Shown: positions 28,461-37,674, counted from the first letter of the stretch. The stretch is 64,000 nt of DNA from VBDM01 sp035637655 (GCA_035637655.1 DASPWT010000207.1:1-64000); one strand, 5' to 3'. The notes: generated from the sequence alone by a model not told the origin. Translations and numbers: made by a program.

Positions 28461-28609
28461 ACGGCGTGGCGCTGTTTCTGCGCTGCGGTAAAAACAAAAA
28501 ATCCGCCGTCAACCTCTTTTTTTGTTGCGCGAAGCGCTGGAGCGCTTCCCTAAGCGCTCATGTTTAGGTATAGAATTGCGCTCCGCCCGAAAAATTTCCG
28601 TGATCGTCG
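28461..28609. promoter_or_regulatory. dusB-fis leader with candidate -10 and triple AGCGCT repeat
   Basis: This 149-base gap upstream of dusB holds a TATAGAAT sequence (28569-28576), a plausible -10, followed by the GC-rich GCGCTCCGCCCG. A GC-rich discriminator of this kind is typical of stringently controlled promoters such as that of fis in E. coli. Just upstream, the palindromic hexamer AGCGCT occurs three times (28533, 28541, 28553). The first two copies form a perfect AAGCGCT-GG-AGCGCTT inverted repeat. No strong -35 is visible. Confidence 0.5.
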
Positions 28610-29617
28610 ATGCGAATCGGTTCGCGCAGCTTGCGCAATAATCTTTTTGTCGCGCCGATGGCCGGGGTCACGGATCGCCCCTTCCGGCAGCTGTGCAAGA
28701 AATTCGGCGCGGGCCTGGCCGTATCCGAGATGGTGGCCTCGAACTCGTTGCTGTGGGGCAGCGAGAAAACGCGCCGCCGCGCCAATCACGAAGGCGAAGT
28801 CGAGCCGATCTCGGTACAGATCGCCGGGGCCGACCCGGCCATGATGGCCGAGGCCGCGCGCTTCAACGTGGAGCGGGGCGCGCAGATCGTCGACATCAAT
28901 ATGGGCTGCCCGGCGAAGAAAGTCTGCAACACCCTGGCCGGGTCCGCGCTCCTCAAGGATGAGCCCCTGGTCGCGCACATTCTCAAGGCCGTAGTGAGGG
29001 CGGTGAATGTTCCCGTCACGCTGAAGTTCCGCACCGGATGGGATCCGGTCAACAAGAACGCTCTGAAGGTCGCGAAGATCGCCGAAGACAGCGGCGTACA
29101 GCTGTTGTCCCTGCACGGCCGCACCCGCGCGTGCGGCTTCTCGGGCCGGGCCGAGTACGACACGATCCGCGAAGTCAAACGCTCTACGCGCTTGCCCGTG
29201 GTGGCAAACGGCGACATAACGACGCCCGAGGAAGCGAAGCATGTGCTCGAGTACACGGGCGCCGACGGGATCATGATCGGTCGCGCCGCTCAAGGGCGTC
29301 CCTGGATCTTCCGCGAGATCGGGCATTATCTTTCAACGGGCGAGAAACTCCCTCACCCCCTCGTCTCCGAAATCCATGCCGTGTTGCTCGCGCATCTGCG
29401 TGAGCTCTACGCGTTCTATGGCGCAGAAACGGGGGTCAAGGTCGCGCGCAAGCATATCTCCTGGTACACCAAGGGGCTCGCCGGTTCGGCGAGCTTCCGG
29501 CACCACATGAATCAGCTTGAAACCTGCGAAGAGCAACTCGACGCGGTCAATCGTTTCTTCGAGCAGTTCGGGCGCGAGAATCTGCGCTTGCGCTATGAAG
29601 TGGAGCTGGCGGCATGA
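28610..29617 (+). CDS. dusB: tRNA-dihydrouridine synthase B
   Basis: An FMN-dependent reductase of tRNA uridines. The 335-residue TIM-barrel protein begins with FVAPMAGVTDRPFR, has NMGCPAKKVC (C100 and C106, one being the catalytic acid), VTLKFRTGW, HGRTRACGFSGRA and the FMN-phosphate motif GADGIMIGRAAQGRPW. The stop overlaps the fis ATG by four bases, and this dusB-fis coupling is nearly universal in gamma- and betaproteobacteria. Confidence 0.96.
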   Translation: MRIGSRSLRNNLFVAPMAGVTDRPFRQLCKKFGAGLAVSEMVASNSLLWGSEKTRRRANHEGEVEPISVQIAGADPAMMAEAARFNVERGAQIVDINMGCPAKKVCNTLAGSALLKDEPLVAHILKAVVRAVNVPVTLKFRTGWDPVNKNALKVAKIAEDSGVQLLSLHGRTRACGFSGRAEYDTIREVKRSTRLPVVANGDITTPEEAKHVLEYTGADGIMIGRAAQGRPWIFREIGHYLSTGEKLPHPLVSEIHAVLLAHLRELYAFYGAETGVKVARKHISWYTKGLAGSASFRHHMNQLETCEEQLDAVNRFFEQFGRENLRLRYEVELAA

Positions 29618-29853
29618 GGCAGACAAACGAGATCGCGGACTGTGTCCGCCGGTCTCTGGAGCGGTACTTCAAGGACCTCGACGGCGCAAAGCCACGCGCC
29701 ATCTACGACATGGTGCTCAAGAACGTCGAGCGTCCGATGCTCGAGCTCGTGCTCGACCGGGCTGAAGGGAATCAGTCCATCGCCGCGGAGATGCTCGGGA
29801 TCAACCGCAATACCCTGCGAAAGAAAATCCAGTCGCTCAAAATAAAGATGTAA
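29614..29853 (+). CDS. fis: DNA-binding protein Fis
   Basis: A nucleoid-associated dimeric regulator. The 79-residue protein is somewhat shorter than the E. coli protein (98). It keeps the C-terminal helix-turn-helix GNQSIAAEMLGINRNTLRKK, preceded by the conserved LERYFKDLDG and VLKNVERPMLELVLDRAEGNQ. The long N-terminal beta-hairpin arm of the E. coli protein is reduced. It overlaps dusB by four bases and is followed three bases later by purH, so rapid-growth control of fis may extend to purine synthesis. Confidence 0.96.
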   Translation: MRQTNEIADCVRRSLERYFKDLDGAKPRAIYDMVLKNVERPMLELVLDRAEGNQSIAAEMLGINRNTLRKKIQSLKIKM

Positions 29854-29856
29854 ACG

Positions 29857-31419
29857 GTGATTCCCATCCGGACGGCGCTGGTCAGCGTATCCGATAAGAG
29901 CGGCCTTGCCGAGTTTGCGCGCGGCCTCGCCCGGTTCAAGGTCAAGATCCTGTCGACGGGCGGCACGGCGAAACTTCTGGCCGAGCAGGGCCTCCTCGTA
30001 ACCGAGGTGGCCGACTACACCGGCTTCCCGGAAATGCTCGACGGGCGGGTGAAAACCCTGCACCCGAAACTGCACGCCGGCATACTCGCCCGGCGCGATT
30101 CCCCCGCGCACCTGGCAGCGATCGAGGCGGCAGGTATCGAGCCGATTGATCTCGTCGTCGTCAACCTTTATCCGTTCGCACGAACCGTCGCGAAACCGAA
30201 TTGCACTCTCGCCGAGGCGCTCGAGAACATCGACGTCGGGGGCCCCAGCATGCTGCGCGCAGGGGCCAAGAACTATGCAGGCGTTGCGGTGGTGACCGAT
30301 CCGTCCGACTATTCAAACCTGCTCGCGGAGATGGGGGAGCGCGGCGGCGCCTTGAGCGAGGGCACGCGCTTCGCTCTGGCCCAGAAGGCGTTCGCCCACA
30401 GCGCGGCGTACGAGGCCGCAATCGGCAACTACCTCACCGGACTCGCGCGTGACGGGAAACGTGCGCCGTTCCCGGGGCGCCTTACGCTTCAGTTCGAAAA
30501 GGTGCAGGACCTGCGCTACGGCGAAAACCCGCATCAGGCAGCGGCCTTCTATCGCGACGGCAATCTGACTCCGGGCGGCATCGCCGGCACCACCCAGATT
30601 CAGGGCAAGGAGCTGTCGTACAACAACATCGCCGACGCCGACGCGGCCTGGGAATGCGTGAAGACCTTGGATGAGCCGGCCTGCGTGATCGTCAAGCACG
30701 CCAATCCTTGCGGCGCCGCGATCGGAGCCTCACCCCGTGAGGCGTACGAGCGCGCCTTTGCCACCGACCCCACGGCAGCATTCGGGGGCATCGTCGCCTT
30801 CAACCATGAGCTCGACGCCGCGACGGCAGGCGCGGTATCCAAACAGTTCGTCGAGGTCGTGATCGCGCCCGCATTCGACGCCGAAGCGCGACGGATCTTT
30901 GCCGCCAAAGCCAACGTACGGGTGATGTCGGTGAGCCTGGCGCGCGCCGCACAGGCATACGACTTCAAACGCATCGGAGGCGGGTTGCTGGTGCAATCCC
31001 CTGACGCGCGCAACGAGCAGACGTCGGACCTTCGCACCGTCACCAGGCTCGAGCCTACCCAGGCGCAAATCGCCGATTTGCTGTTCGCCTGGCGCGTGGC
31101 GAAGTACGTCAAGTCGAACGCCATCGTGTTCTGCGCGCGCGGCTGTACGCTGGGCATCGGCGCTGGCCAGATGAGCCGCATAGACGCCGCCCGTGTTGCC
31201 GCGCTCAAGGCGCAAAATGCGGGGTTGTCGCTCGCGGGATCGGTGGTTGCCTCGGACGCATTCTTTCCGTTTCGCGACGGCGTGGACGTCGTCGCCCAGG
31301 CCGGCGCCAAGGCCGTCATCCAGCCCGGGGGCAGCATGCGCGACGACGAAGTCATCGCGGCCGCCGACGAGCTTGGAATCGCCATGGTGTTCACAGGCGT
31401 GCGGCATTTCCGGCATTGA
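29857..31419 (+). CDS. purH: Bifunctional AICAR transformylase / IMP cyclohydrolase
   Basis: Catalyses the last two steps of IMP synthesis. The 520-residue protein has the N-terminal MGS-like cyclohydrolase domain (ALVSVSDKSGLAEFARGL, STGGTAKLL, GFPEMLDGRVKTLHP) and the C-terminal transformylase domain (YGENPHQAAAFY, KHANPCGAA). The start is a GTG at 29857, three bases after fis. purD follows after three bases. Confidence 0.97.
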   Translation: MIPIRTALVSVSDKSGLAEFARGLARFKVKILSTGGTAKLLAEQGLLVTEVADYTGFPEMLDGRVKTLHPKLHAGILARRDSPAHLAAIEAAGIEPIDLVVVNLYPFARTVAKPNCTLAEALENIDVGGPSMLRAGAKNYAGVAVVTDPSDYSNLLAEMGERGGALSEGTRFALAQKAFAHSAAYEAAIGNYLTGLARDGKRAPFPGRLTLQFEKVQDLRYGENPHQAAAFYRDGNLTPGGIAGTTQIQGKELSYNNIADADAAWECVKTLDEPACVIVKHANPCGAAIGASPREAYERAFATDPTAAFGGIVAFNHELDAATAGAVSKQFVEVVIAPAFDAEARRIFAAKANVRVMSVSLARAAQAYDFKRIGGGLLVQSPDARNEQTSDLRTVTRLEPTQAQIADLLFAWRVAKYVKSNAIVFCARGCTLGIGAGQMSRIDAARVAALKAQNAGLSLAGSVVASDAFFPFRDGVDVVAQAGAKAVIQPGGSMRDDEVIAAADELGIAMVFTGVRHFRH

Positions 31420-31422
31420 TGC

Positions 31423-32700
31423 ATGAAGCTTCTGGTCATCGGTTCCGGCGGCAGGGAACACGCGATCGCGTGGCGCCTGGCGCAAAGCCCGCGAGTGCAA
31501 AAAATCTTCATCGCCCCGGGCAATGGCGGCACCGCGCGCGAGGCCGGCCTGGAGAACGTGGCGATCTCGGGGATCGACAAGCTGGCCGAATTTGCGCTGG
31601 CCGAAAATATTCACCTCACCGTGGTGGGACCCGAGGCACCGCTTGCCGACGGTATCGTCGATCTGTTCCGTTCCAGGGGGCTGCGGATCCTCGGTCCGAC
31701 TCAGGCGTGCGCCCGGCTGGAGAGCTCCAAGCAGTTCGCCAAGGAATTCATGACCCGGTACAGGATCCCCACGGCGGAATTTTCGAGCTTCGACGCAGCT
31801 CACGCCGCGCACGCCTACATCGAGGCGCACGGCACGCCCGTCGTCGTGAAGGCCGACGGCCTCGCCGCGGGAAAGGGCGTGATCGTCGCCATGAGCGCGG
31901 ACGAAGCCCATCGTGCAATCGAGCAATTTCTCGTCGAGCGTACGATGGGCGCCGCGGGCAACCGCGTCGTGATCGAAGAATTCCTGGAAGGCGAAGAGGC
32001 GAGCTTCATCGTGTTGGCGGACGGCGAGCACGTGCTCCCGCTTGCGACCAGCCAGGACCACAAGCGTCTCAGGGACGGCGACCGGGGGCCCAACACCGGC
32101 GGCATGGGCGCGTATTCTCCGGCGCCGGTCGTGACCCCCGAGCTGCACGCGCGAGTGGTGCGCGAAATCATCCAGCCCGTGCTCGCAGGAATGACCGAGG
32201 AAGGCCACCGCTACACCGGGTTCCTCTACGCCGGCCTCATGATCGACAGCACCGGCAACCCCCGGGTGTTGGAATTCAACTGCCGCCTCGGCGATCCTGA
32301 AACGCAGCCGATTCTGCTGCGTTTGAAAAGCGACCTGTTCGAGTTAATCGAGAGCGCCATGGAGGGCAGGCTCGACCACGTCAAGGCGGAATGGGACCGC
32401 CGCGCCGCGCTGGGGGTGGTTCTCGCGGCCTCGGGTTATCCGGACGCCCCGGAAAAGGGCCACGTCGTAACGGGACTACCGGCGGCGCGAGAAGACTTCC
32501 GGGTGTTTCACTCGGGCACCGCGCTCAAAGACGGCGCCATCGTCACCAACGGCGGGCGCGTGCTGTGCGTGACTGCTCTTGGGGATTCTATCAAGATGGC
32601 GCAGCGGCGCGCCTACGAAGTGGCGGAGGGAATCCGTTTTGACGGCATGCAGTACCGGCGCGACATCGGGCACCGCGCCGTTGCCACACGAAGGCTTTGA
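31423..32700 (+). CDS. purD: Phosphoribosylamine-glycine ligase (GARS)
   Basis: The second step of purine synthesis: joins glycine to phosphoribosylamine using ATP. The 425-residue ATP-grasp protein starts MKLLVIGSGGREHAIAWRL. It has VVKADGLAAGKGVIVA (ATP binding) and the signature RDGDRGPNTGGMGAYSPAP, plus FNCRLGDPETQ. It is adjacent to purH, as in many proteobacteria, and is followed after 18 bases by hemF. Confidence 0.97.
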   Translation: MKLLVIGSGGREHAIAWRLAQSPRVQKIFIAPGNGGTAREAGLENVAISGIDKLAEFALAENIHLTVVGPEAPLADGIVDLFRSRGLRILGPTQACARLESSKQFAKEFMTRYRIPTAEFSSFDAAHAAHAYIEAHGTPVVVKADGLAAGKGVIVAMSADEAHRAIEQFLVERTMGAAGNRVVIEEFLEGEEASFIVLADGEHVLPLATSQDHKRLRDGDRGPNTGGMGAYSPAPVVTPELHARVVREIIQPVLAGMTEEGHRYTGFLYAGLMIDSTGNPRVLEFNCRLGDPETQPILLRLKSDLFELIESAMEGRLDHVKAEWDRRAALGVVLAASGYPDAPEKGHVVTGLPAAREDFRVFHSGTALKDGAIVTNGGRVLCVTALGDSIKMAQRRAYEVAEGIRFDGMQYRRDIGHRAVATRRL

Positions 32701-32718
32701 CCTGCGAAATTCGGTTCG

Positions 32719-33618
32719 ATGAGCCCGGCTGCGGTCCACGCTTACTTTCTTGAGCTGCAGAACCGCCTCGTCGCGGAGCTGGAGCGCATCGAAGGACGCA
32801 GCTTCCGCCGCGACCGATGGCAGCGAAACGAAGGCGGCGGCGAGAGCTGCATCATCGAGGACGGGGGAGTATTCGAGCGCGGCGGAGTGAATTTCTCCCG
32901 GGTACACGGGGAGCGGCTGCCTGCCTCCGCGAGCGCCGCGCGGCCCGAGGTGCCCGGTCGCGCTTTCGAAGCCATGGGCGTATCGCTGGTACTGCACCCG
33001 CGCAATCCCTTTGTCCCCACCGTTCACATGAACATACGGTTCCTGCTCGCGACCAAGCCGCAAAGCGAGCCGATCTGGTGGTTCGGCGGCGGAATGGACA
33101 TGACTCCGTATTATGGGTTCGAGGAGGACGCGCGCCACTTTCACTCCGTATGCCGGCAGGCGCTCGAAGCATTCGGGCCCGAGTACTATCCCCGCTTCAA
33201 ACGCTGGTGTGACGAGTACTTCTATCTCAAACACCGCAGCGAGCCGCGCGGCATCGGCGGGATTTTCTTCGATGATTTGAACGAGAGCGGCTTCGATTCG
33301 TGCTTCGAGCTTGCCCGCAGCGTCGGCGACCATTTCCTTCCGGCCTATCTTCCCGTAATCGAGCGCCGCAAAGGTTCTCCTTACGGCGAGCGCGAGCGCG
33401 ACTTCCAGGCCTATCGGCGCGGCCGCTACGTCGAATTCAACCTCGTCTACGACCGGGGGACGCTGTTCGGACTGCAGTCCGGCGGCCGCGCCGAGTCGAT
33501 ATTGATGTCCCTGCCCCCGCTCGTGAAGTGGCGTTATGACTGGAAACCGGATCCGTCGAGCGCGGAAGGAATACTCTACCGGGATTTCCTGCGGCCGAGA
33601 GATTGGCTTGGCGAATGA
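32719..33618 (+). CDS. hemF: Oxygen-dependent coproporphyrinogen III oxidase
   Basis: Converts coproporphyrinogen III to protoporphyrinogen IX using O2. The 299-residue protein has the HemF signature VHMNIRFLLATK and WWFGGGMDMTPYYGFEED, followed by YFYLKHRSEPRGIGGIFFDDLN. Its presence points to an aerobic lifestyle. It is on the same strand as purD and may be in the same transcript. The other heme genes of the window (hemC, hemD, hemX, hemY, hemA) are on the opposite strand. Confidence 0.97.
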   Translation: MSPAAVHAYFLELQNRLVAELERIEGRSFRRDRWQRNEGGGESCIIEDGGVFERGGVNFSRVHGERLPASASAARPEVPGRAFEAMGVSLVLHPRNPFVPTVHMNIRFLLATKPQSEPIWWFGGGMDMTPYYGFEEDARHFHSVCRQALEAFGPEYYPRFKRWCDEYFYLKHRSEPRGIGGIFFDDLNESGFDSCFELARSVGDHFLPAYLPVIERRKGSPYGERERDFQAYRRGRYVEFNLVYDRGTLFGLQSGGRAESILMSLPPLVKWRYDWKPDPSSAEGILYRDFLRPRDWLGE

Positions 33619-33638
33619 TCATATAGGAGAGGAGCGCG

Positions 33639-34631
33639 ATGGACACACGCAAGCTTGGAAAGAACGGGCCCGCCGTCTCGTCGTTGGGCCTGGGTTGCAT
33701 GGGAATGACCGGAATCTACGGCGAGCCGAACGACCCCGAGTCGATCGCGACCATTCACCGCGCCATCGATCTCGGCATCAACCTGATCGTCACCTCGGAT
33801 GCCTACGGAGCGGGCGCCAACGAGGAGCTAGTCGGGCGCGCGATCAAAGGCAGACGCGAGCGGGTGCTCCTCGCCACTAAATTCGGGAACGTGGGCCTGA
33901 GCGGGTTCAAGCTTCCCGAAGGCCTTTCGGCGGGTCACCCGCGCTACGTGCCGCAGGCTTGCGATGCCTCGCTCAAGCGCCTCGGCGTCGAATCGATCGA
34001 CATCTACGGGCTGCATCGCGTCGACCCCAAGGTGCCGATCGAGGATACCGTGGGCGCAATGAAAAAGCTGGTCGACCAGGGCAAGGTGCGCCATCTCGCG
34101 CTTTCCGAGGCGGGCGCGGCGACCCTCCGGCGCGCGCACAAGGTGCATGCGCTCGCTGCGCTCGAGACCGAGTACTCGCTGTGGTCGCGCGACGTGGAAA
34201 AAGACATCCTCCCCGCCTGCCGCGAGCTCGGCGTCGCCTTCATGGCGTATTCGCCTCTCGGGCGCGGGTTCCTCACCGCCACGATCAAGACGCTGGACGC
34301 GCTCCAGCCCAAGGATCGCCGTCGCGATCATCCACGCTTCACTCCCGACAACCTCAAACGCAACCTCGCGCTGCTGCAACCGCTCGAATCGATCGCCGCG
34401 GCCCACAAGGTCACACCGGCGCAGGTGGCGCTCGCCTGGATGCTCGCCCAAGGGCAGGATGTCGTACCCATCCCGGGAACGAAACGGCGCAATTACCTGG
34501 AGCAAAACGCGGCCGCAACCGGAATCAGGCTGAGCGCAGCGGAAATCTCACAACTCGCGACGACGTTTGCTCACGGGGTTGCCTCGGGCACCCGCTATCC
34601 GGAGAAGCAGCTCGCCGGGCTCGGCATTTGA
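33639..34631 (+). CDS. Aldo/keto reductase family protein with altered catalytic Asp
   Basis: A 330-residue (alpha/beta)8 NADPH-dependent reductase. It begins MDTRKLGKNGPAVSSLGLGCMGM, and the family tetrad residues Tyr56 (in SDAYGAG), Lys81 (ATKFG) and His126 (YGLHR) are present. The position of the catalytic Asp, normally in LIDTSD, is Val51 here (LIVTSD, codon GTC at 33789-33791). A single-base change from GAC would explain it. Whether the enzyme is active is therefore uncertain. Substrate is unknown. GGAGAGGAG just upstream is a good ribosome-binding site. It follows hemF by 20 bases and converges on hemY. Confidence 0.88.
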   Translation: MDTRKLGKNGPAVSSLGLGCMGMTGIYGEPNDPESIATIHRAIDLGINLIVTSDAYGAGANEELVGRAIKGRRERVLLATKFGNVGLSGFKLPEGLSAGHPRYVPQACDASLKRLGVESIDIYGLHRVDPKVPIEDTVGAMKKLVDQGKVRHLALSEAGAATLRRAHKVHALAALETEYSLWSRDVEKDILPACRELGVAFMAYSPLGRGFLTATIKTLDALQPKDRRRDHPRFTPDNLKRNLALLQPLESIAAAHKVTPAQVALAWMLAQGQDVVPIPGTKRRNYLEQNAAATGIRLSAAEISQLATTFAHGVASGTRYPEKQLAGLGI

Positions 34632-34650
34632 ACCTCACCCGGCCGGGCTT

Positions 34651-35841
34651 TCACTCCAATGCCCGTCCCGCAGACCCGAGGTCGGCGCTCGCGCGGAAAT
34701 GCCGGTTGGCTTCCTCGGTCCGCCCGACGCGCTCGAAGAGGCGCGCGAGCGCGACGTGTGCCGCCCGCGTCGGCTGCGTGGCGAGGCTCGCCTCGAGGTA
34801 ACTTTGAGCCTTTCCCCACAACTCGCGCTGCACGCATAGGCGGCCCAGCGTCAGCAACAATTCCGCTTCTCCCGGACGCTCGCTCAGCCACCGCTCGGCC
34901 CGCTCGAGCCGCTCGAACGCGTCATCGTCGATGCATTCTCCATAGAGCAGGGCGAGCGCGGCGTCCCAGTCGCGCTCGAGCGCCTCCTCGATGATCCGGT
35001 GGGCCTTGTGACAATCCCCCAGCTCGATGAAGGCGCGCGCGGCGGCCGCAGCGATCTTGGGACGCAAGCGCTCGGAGCGCGGCGTATCCTCCCAATGCCG
35101 GGCGAGGCCTTCCCGATCGGCGGCCTTGCGCGACAGTATCGCGACGCGAGCGTTGACGCGCACGCTGTCGAGGGCTTCCGGCGGCATCGCATCGCGTTTC
35201 TCCAGCAAATTAGTCACGCGGAGGACTTCATCCCAATTTCCCATGCCCTGCTCCGCGCGCAGCAACAGCAACAGCGCCGCGACATGCCGCGGCCGGCCGG
35301 CGTTCAGTTCGCGCAGCACGGCGCGTGCCTCGAGGAAGCGCCGTTCGTCCAGCAGGAGCTCCGCGGCGGTCATCAAACGGGCAAGACGCCACTCACCGTC
35401 GCCTTCTTTCGCCCGTTCGAGCCACTGATCGCGCCGGCCGAATTGCCGCAGCCTCTGGGCCGCACGCGCCGCAAGAAGACTTGCGAGACCCGGCGTCGCC
35501 CCAAGTCCGGCCGCCCCGGAGGCGAGCTTCTCGGCGCGCACAAATTGGCCCTCGAAGAGCGCCTGAATCGCCCCCAGCGCTGCTGCGCGTCCCTTTTCAT
35601 CCCGCCGTCGTTCGCGAAAAGCGCGCACATGCGAGGGAAGCCTCACCGCATGCCACACCACTCTCAGCAGAAAGTATCCCGCCCCGAGGACTAGGACCAG
35701 AAGAACAGCGAGCAGGTTGAGCGAAATCTCGGCGCGCCATGGAGGCAGCACGAACAGCGCGTAACCGCCGTGGCCTCGCATTGCCAGCGAAAGCGCCACG
35801 GCGAGCGCCGACAGGACAAGCAACCACAGCAAGCCTCTCAT
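34651..35841 (-). CDS. hemY: HemY family TPR membrane protein
   Basis: A 396-residue inner-membrane protein of the proteobacterial HemY family, with two N-terminal membrane helices (about residues 4-22 and 40-62), a HemY_N domain and then tetratricopeptide-like helices to the C-terminus (for example AELLLTLGRLCVQRELWGKA). The role in late heme synthesis is inferred from genetics in other species, and no catalytic residues are known. Its ATG overlaps the hemX stop by four bases, and it is last of hemC-hemD-hemX-hemY. Confidence 0.93.
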   Translation of the reverse strand: MRGLLWLLVLSALAVALSLAMRGHGGYALFVLPPWRAEISLNLLAVLLVLVLGAGYFLLRVVWHAVRLPSHVRAFRERRRDEKGRAAALGAIQALFEGQFVRAEKLASGAAGLGATPGLASLLAARAAQRLRQFGRRDQWLERAKEGDGEWRLARLMTAAELLLDERRFLEARAVLRELNAGRPRHVAALLLLLRAEQGMGNWDEVLRVTNLLEKRDAMPPEALDSVRVNARVAILSRKAADREGLARHWEDTPRSERLRPKIAAAAARAFIELGDCHKAHRIIEEALERDWDAALALLYGECIDDDAFERLERAERWLSERPGEAELLLTLGRLCVQRELWGKAQSYLEASLATQPTRAAHVALARLFERVGRTEEANRHFRASADLGSAGRALE

Positions 35842-36872
35842 TGCCCGGCCTGCTTCCGAATCGGCTTGTAGCCGTGCACCGCCGCGAGGCTTTCGCCGAT
35901 CGTCGGAAACGAAACCCCCATGCCGCCTGAACCGAGCTGCTTCAATGTCACCGCCATCGCCGCGGCGGCGCGAGAACGCGTGTCGAAGTATCGCTCGAGC
36001 CAGCTTGCCGCGATTTTCACGTCGCTGCGGTAGCCGATTTCATCGCGCGCAAGGAGCGCAAGCCGCGCGTTCAGCAGGCGCAGTTTCAGGTTCTCGCGCA
36101 AGAAAAACGCCTGCGGCGGGCTGAGCAATGCCAAGTCGGCGCCTTCCATGTTCTGGATCCTCACGAGCTGCTTGAGCTCGCCGAGCAACTCCGCGACCAG
36201 CCTTTCCCATAACCCATCGGCCTCACGCTTGGCGGCGGCCGTCGCCTGCGGGCGCGCTTCCTGCACGAGCGGCAGAGAATCCACGCCCGCGATCAACTGA
36301 TCCAGCTTCGCGGCAAGTCCCGGAACATCCAGGCTGGGCGCGGTCCTGAGGCGTTCGATATCGCGGGCGAAAACCTTGCGCAGCGGCAGGAACTGGGGGC
36401 GGCCGGAGCGCGCCAGGCGCGCCTCGGCCGTCTGCAACGCGGCCAAGGCCACCTGGACGTTACCGGTGAGCTGCAGCTGCTGCGAGGCAAGGGTGAGGAT
36501 CTGCTCGATTTCGGCGAGCACCCATTCGTCGCGACTGCGCCATAGCTCCTGGTAGAGCGCTTCGAGGCCGGCCTGCTGATTCTGAAATTCCGCGAGCTTC
36601 AACTCGATCTGCGCGAGCTTGGCCTGCGCCTCGCGCGCCACCTCCTGTGCCTGTCTCGCGGAGAGGCGCGCGTCGCGGCTGTCGGACTCGCTTTCGCGCA
36701 CGCGTTGAGCGAGCTCCTCGCGCAACGCGTTGATCCGGTTGTGACCGTCGTACCACTGCCAAGCGAAAAGCAGTGCGACCAGCGCGAATGCGACAGCCGT
36801 CGCCGAAATGCGCCAGGCTTTGCGCTTCGAAGCTCGCTCGGTCCCGGATGCGGGTGAAGTGTCGTTTTCCAT
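35838..36872 (-). CDS. hemX: HemX family membrane protein
   Basis: A 344-residue protein, often annotated as uroporphyrinogen-III methyltransferase but without a methyltransferase fold. It has a short cytoplasmic N-terminus, one membrane helix (about residues 20-42), then a long Gln/Glu/Ala-rich coiled coil (about 45-110) and a conserved C-terminal domain. The ATG at 36872 is preferred over the frame start at 36914. It is placed 28 bases downstream of hemD and overlaps hemY. Confidence 0.9.
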   Translation of the reverse strand: MENDTSPASGTERASKRKAWRISATAVAFALVALLFAWQWYDGHNRINALREELAQRVRESESDSRDARLSARQAQEVAREAQAKLAQIELKLAEFQNQQAGLEALYQELWRSRDEWVLAEIEQILTLASQQLQLTGNVQVALAALQTAEARLARSGRPQFLPLRKVFARDIERLRTAPSLDVPGLAAKLDQLIAGVDSLPLVQEARPQATAAAKREADGLWERLVAELLGELKQLVRIQNMEGADLALLSPPQAFFLRENLKLRLLNARLALLARDEIGYRSDVKIAASWLERYFDTRSRAAAAMAVTLKQLGSGGMGVSFPTIGESLAAVHGYKPIRKQAGQ

Positions 36873-36900
36873 GCGCGAGGCGACTACGGATGAGAGGCGA

Positions 36901-37674
36901 TCATACTTTAGCAAAAAAAGCCGCCATCTCAGCGACGGTGCGAACGTCGCCGCGTCCGGTCACGACGATCTCCCGCACATCGAGCTTCCGCGCGGCAAGC
37001 GCGATCCGCGGATGCGGCACGAACACCGGGGTCGCGCGCAAGTAACCCCTGCCGGTAGGGCCCAGCATTTCGCAGAAATTCGCCAGGCCTTCGGCGCTGG
37101 TAATCGACACCGCTTCGATTCCGCCGCTCTGCCAGCGGGCGAGGAGCCCTCCTGCGTCGGCGTCGGGCCGCGCACGGCGGTAGCATTCGGCATACTCGAC
37201 TTTCGCGCCCCGCGCTTCAAGTCTCGCTCGCAGCCATTCGCGACCGCCCTGCCCGCGAAAGATCACGACCGAGCGACCCTGCAGATCCTGCAGCTCGGGA
37301 AGTTCTGCGAGCGCCTCGCTGTCGGCCTCACCCGAGGGCGCCATCACTGCACGGAACCCTCGTTCCTCGAGTGCTTTTGCTGTTCCGATCCCCACGGCGG
37401 CTACACGCAGGCCCTTCGGCCAGTTCCGGTTCGCCATGACCATCGCGTGCCCCCGCATCGCCGCCGTCGGACTGACGAAAATCGCAAGCTGAAATCCGTC
37501 CAGGCGCGCAACCAGATTTGAGACCGCTCCTGCGTTTTCCGGAGGCAGGATCTCGATGGTGGGAAAGAGAATCGGGTCTGCGCCTGCCGCGCGGATCCGC
37601 TCGGCCAGCGCTAGAGCGTGCTCGCGCGGGCGAGTGACTACGATACCGCGGCCCGAGAGCGGTCCCGCGCTCAT
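36901..37674 (-). CDS. hemD: Uroporphyrinogen-III synthase
   Basis: Cyclises hydroxymethylbilane to uroporphyrinogen III. The 257-residue protein begins GRGIVVTRPREHALALAERI, with FVSPTAAMRG, VAAVGIGTAKALEERG and VSITSAEGLANFCEML in the order expected for the two-lobed fold. The ATG at 37674 overlaps the hemC stop (ATGA), so hemC and hemD are translationally coupled. A longer frame upstream is a shadow of hemC. Confidence 0.94.
   Translation of the reverse strand: MSAGPLSGRGIVVTRPREHALALAERIRAAGADPILFPTIEILPPENAGAVSNLVARLDGFQLAIFVSPTAAMRGHAMVMANRNWPKGLRVAAVGIGTAKALEERGFRAVMAPSGEADSEALAELPELQDLQGRSVVIFRGQGGREWLRARLEARGAKVEYAECYRRARPDADAGGLLARWQSGGIEAVSITSAEGLANFCEMLGPTGRGYLRATPVFVPHPRIALAARKLDVREIVVTGRGDVRTVAEMAAFFAKV

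Noticed and set aside
28481..28530. Terminator after ubiH from the A-rich and T-rich runs.
   Set aside because: The only pairing, GCGG with CCGC, encloses a loop of about 14 bases and is not followed by a T tract on the right strand.
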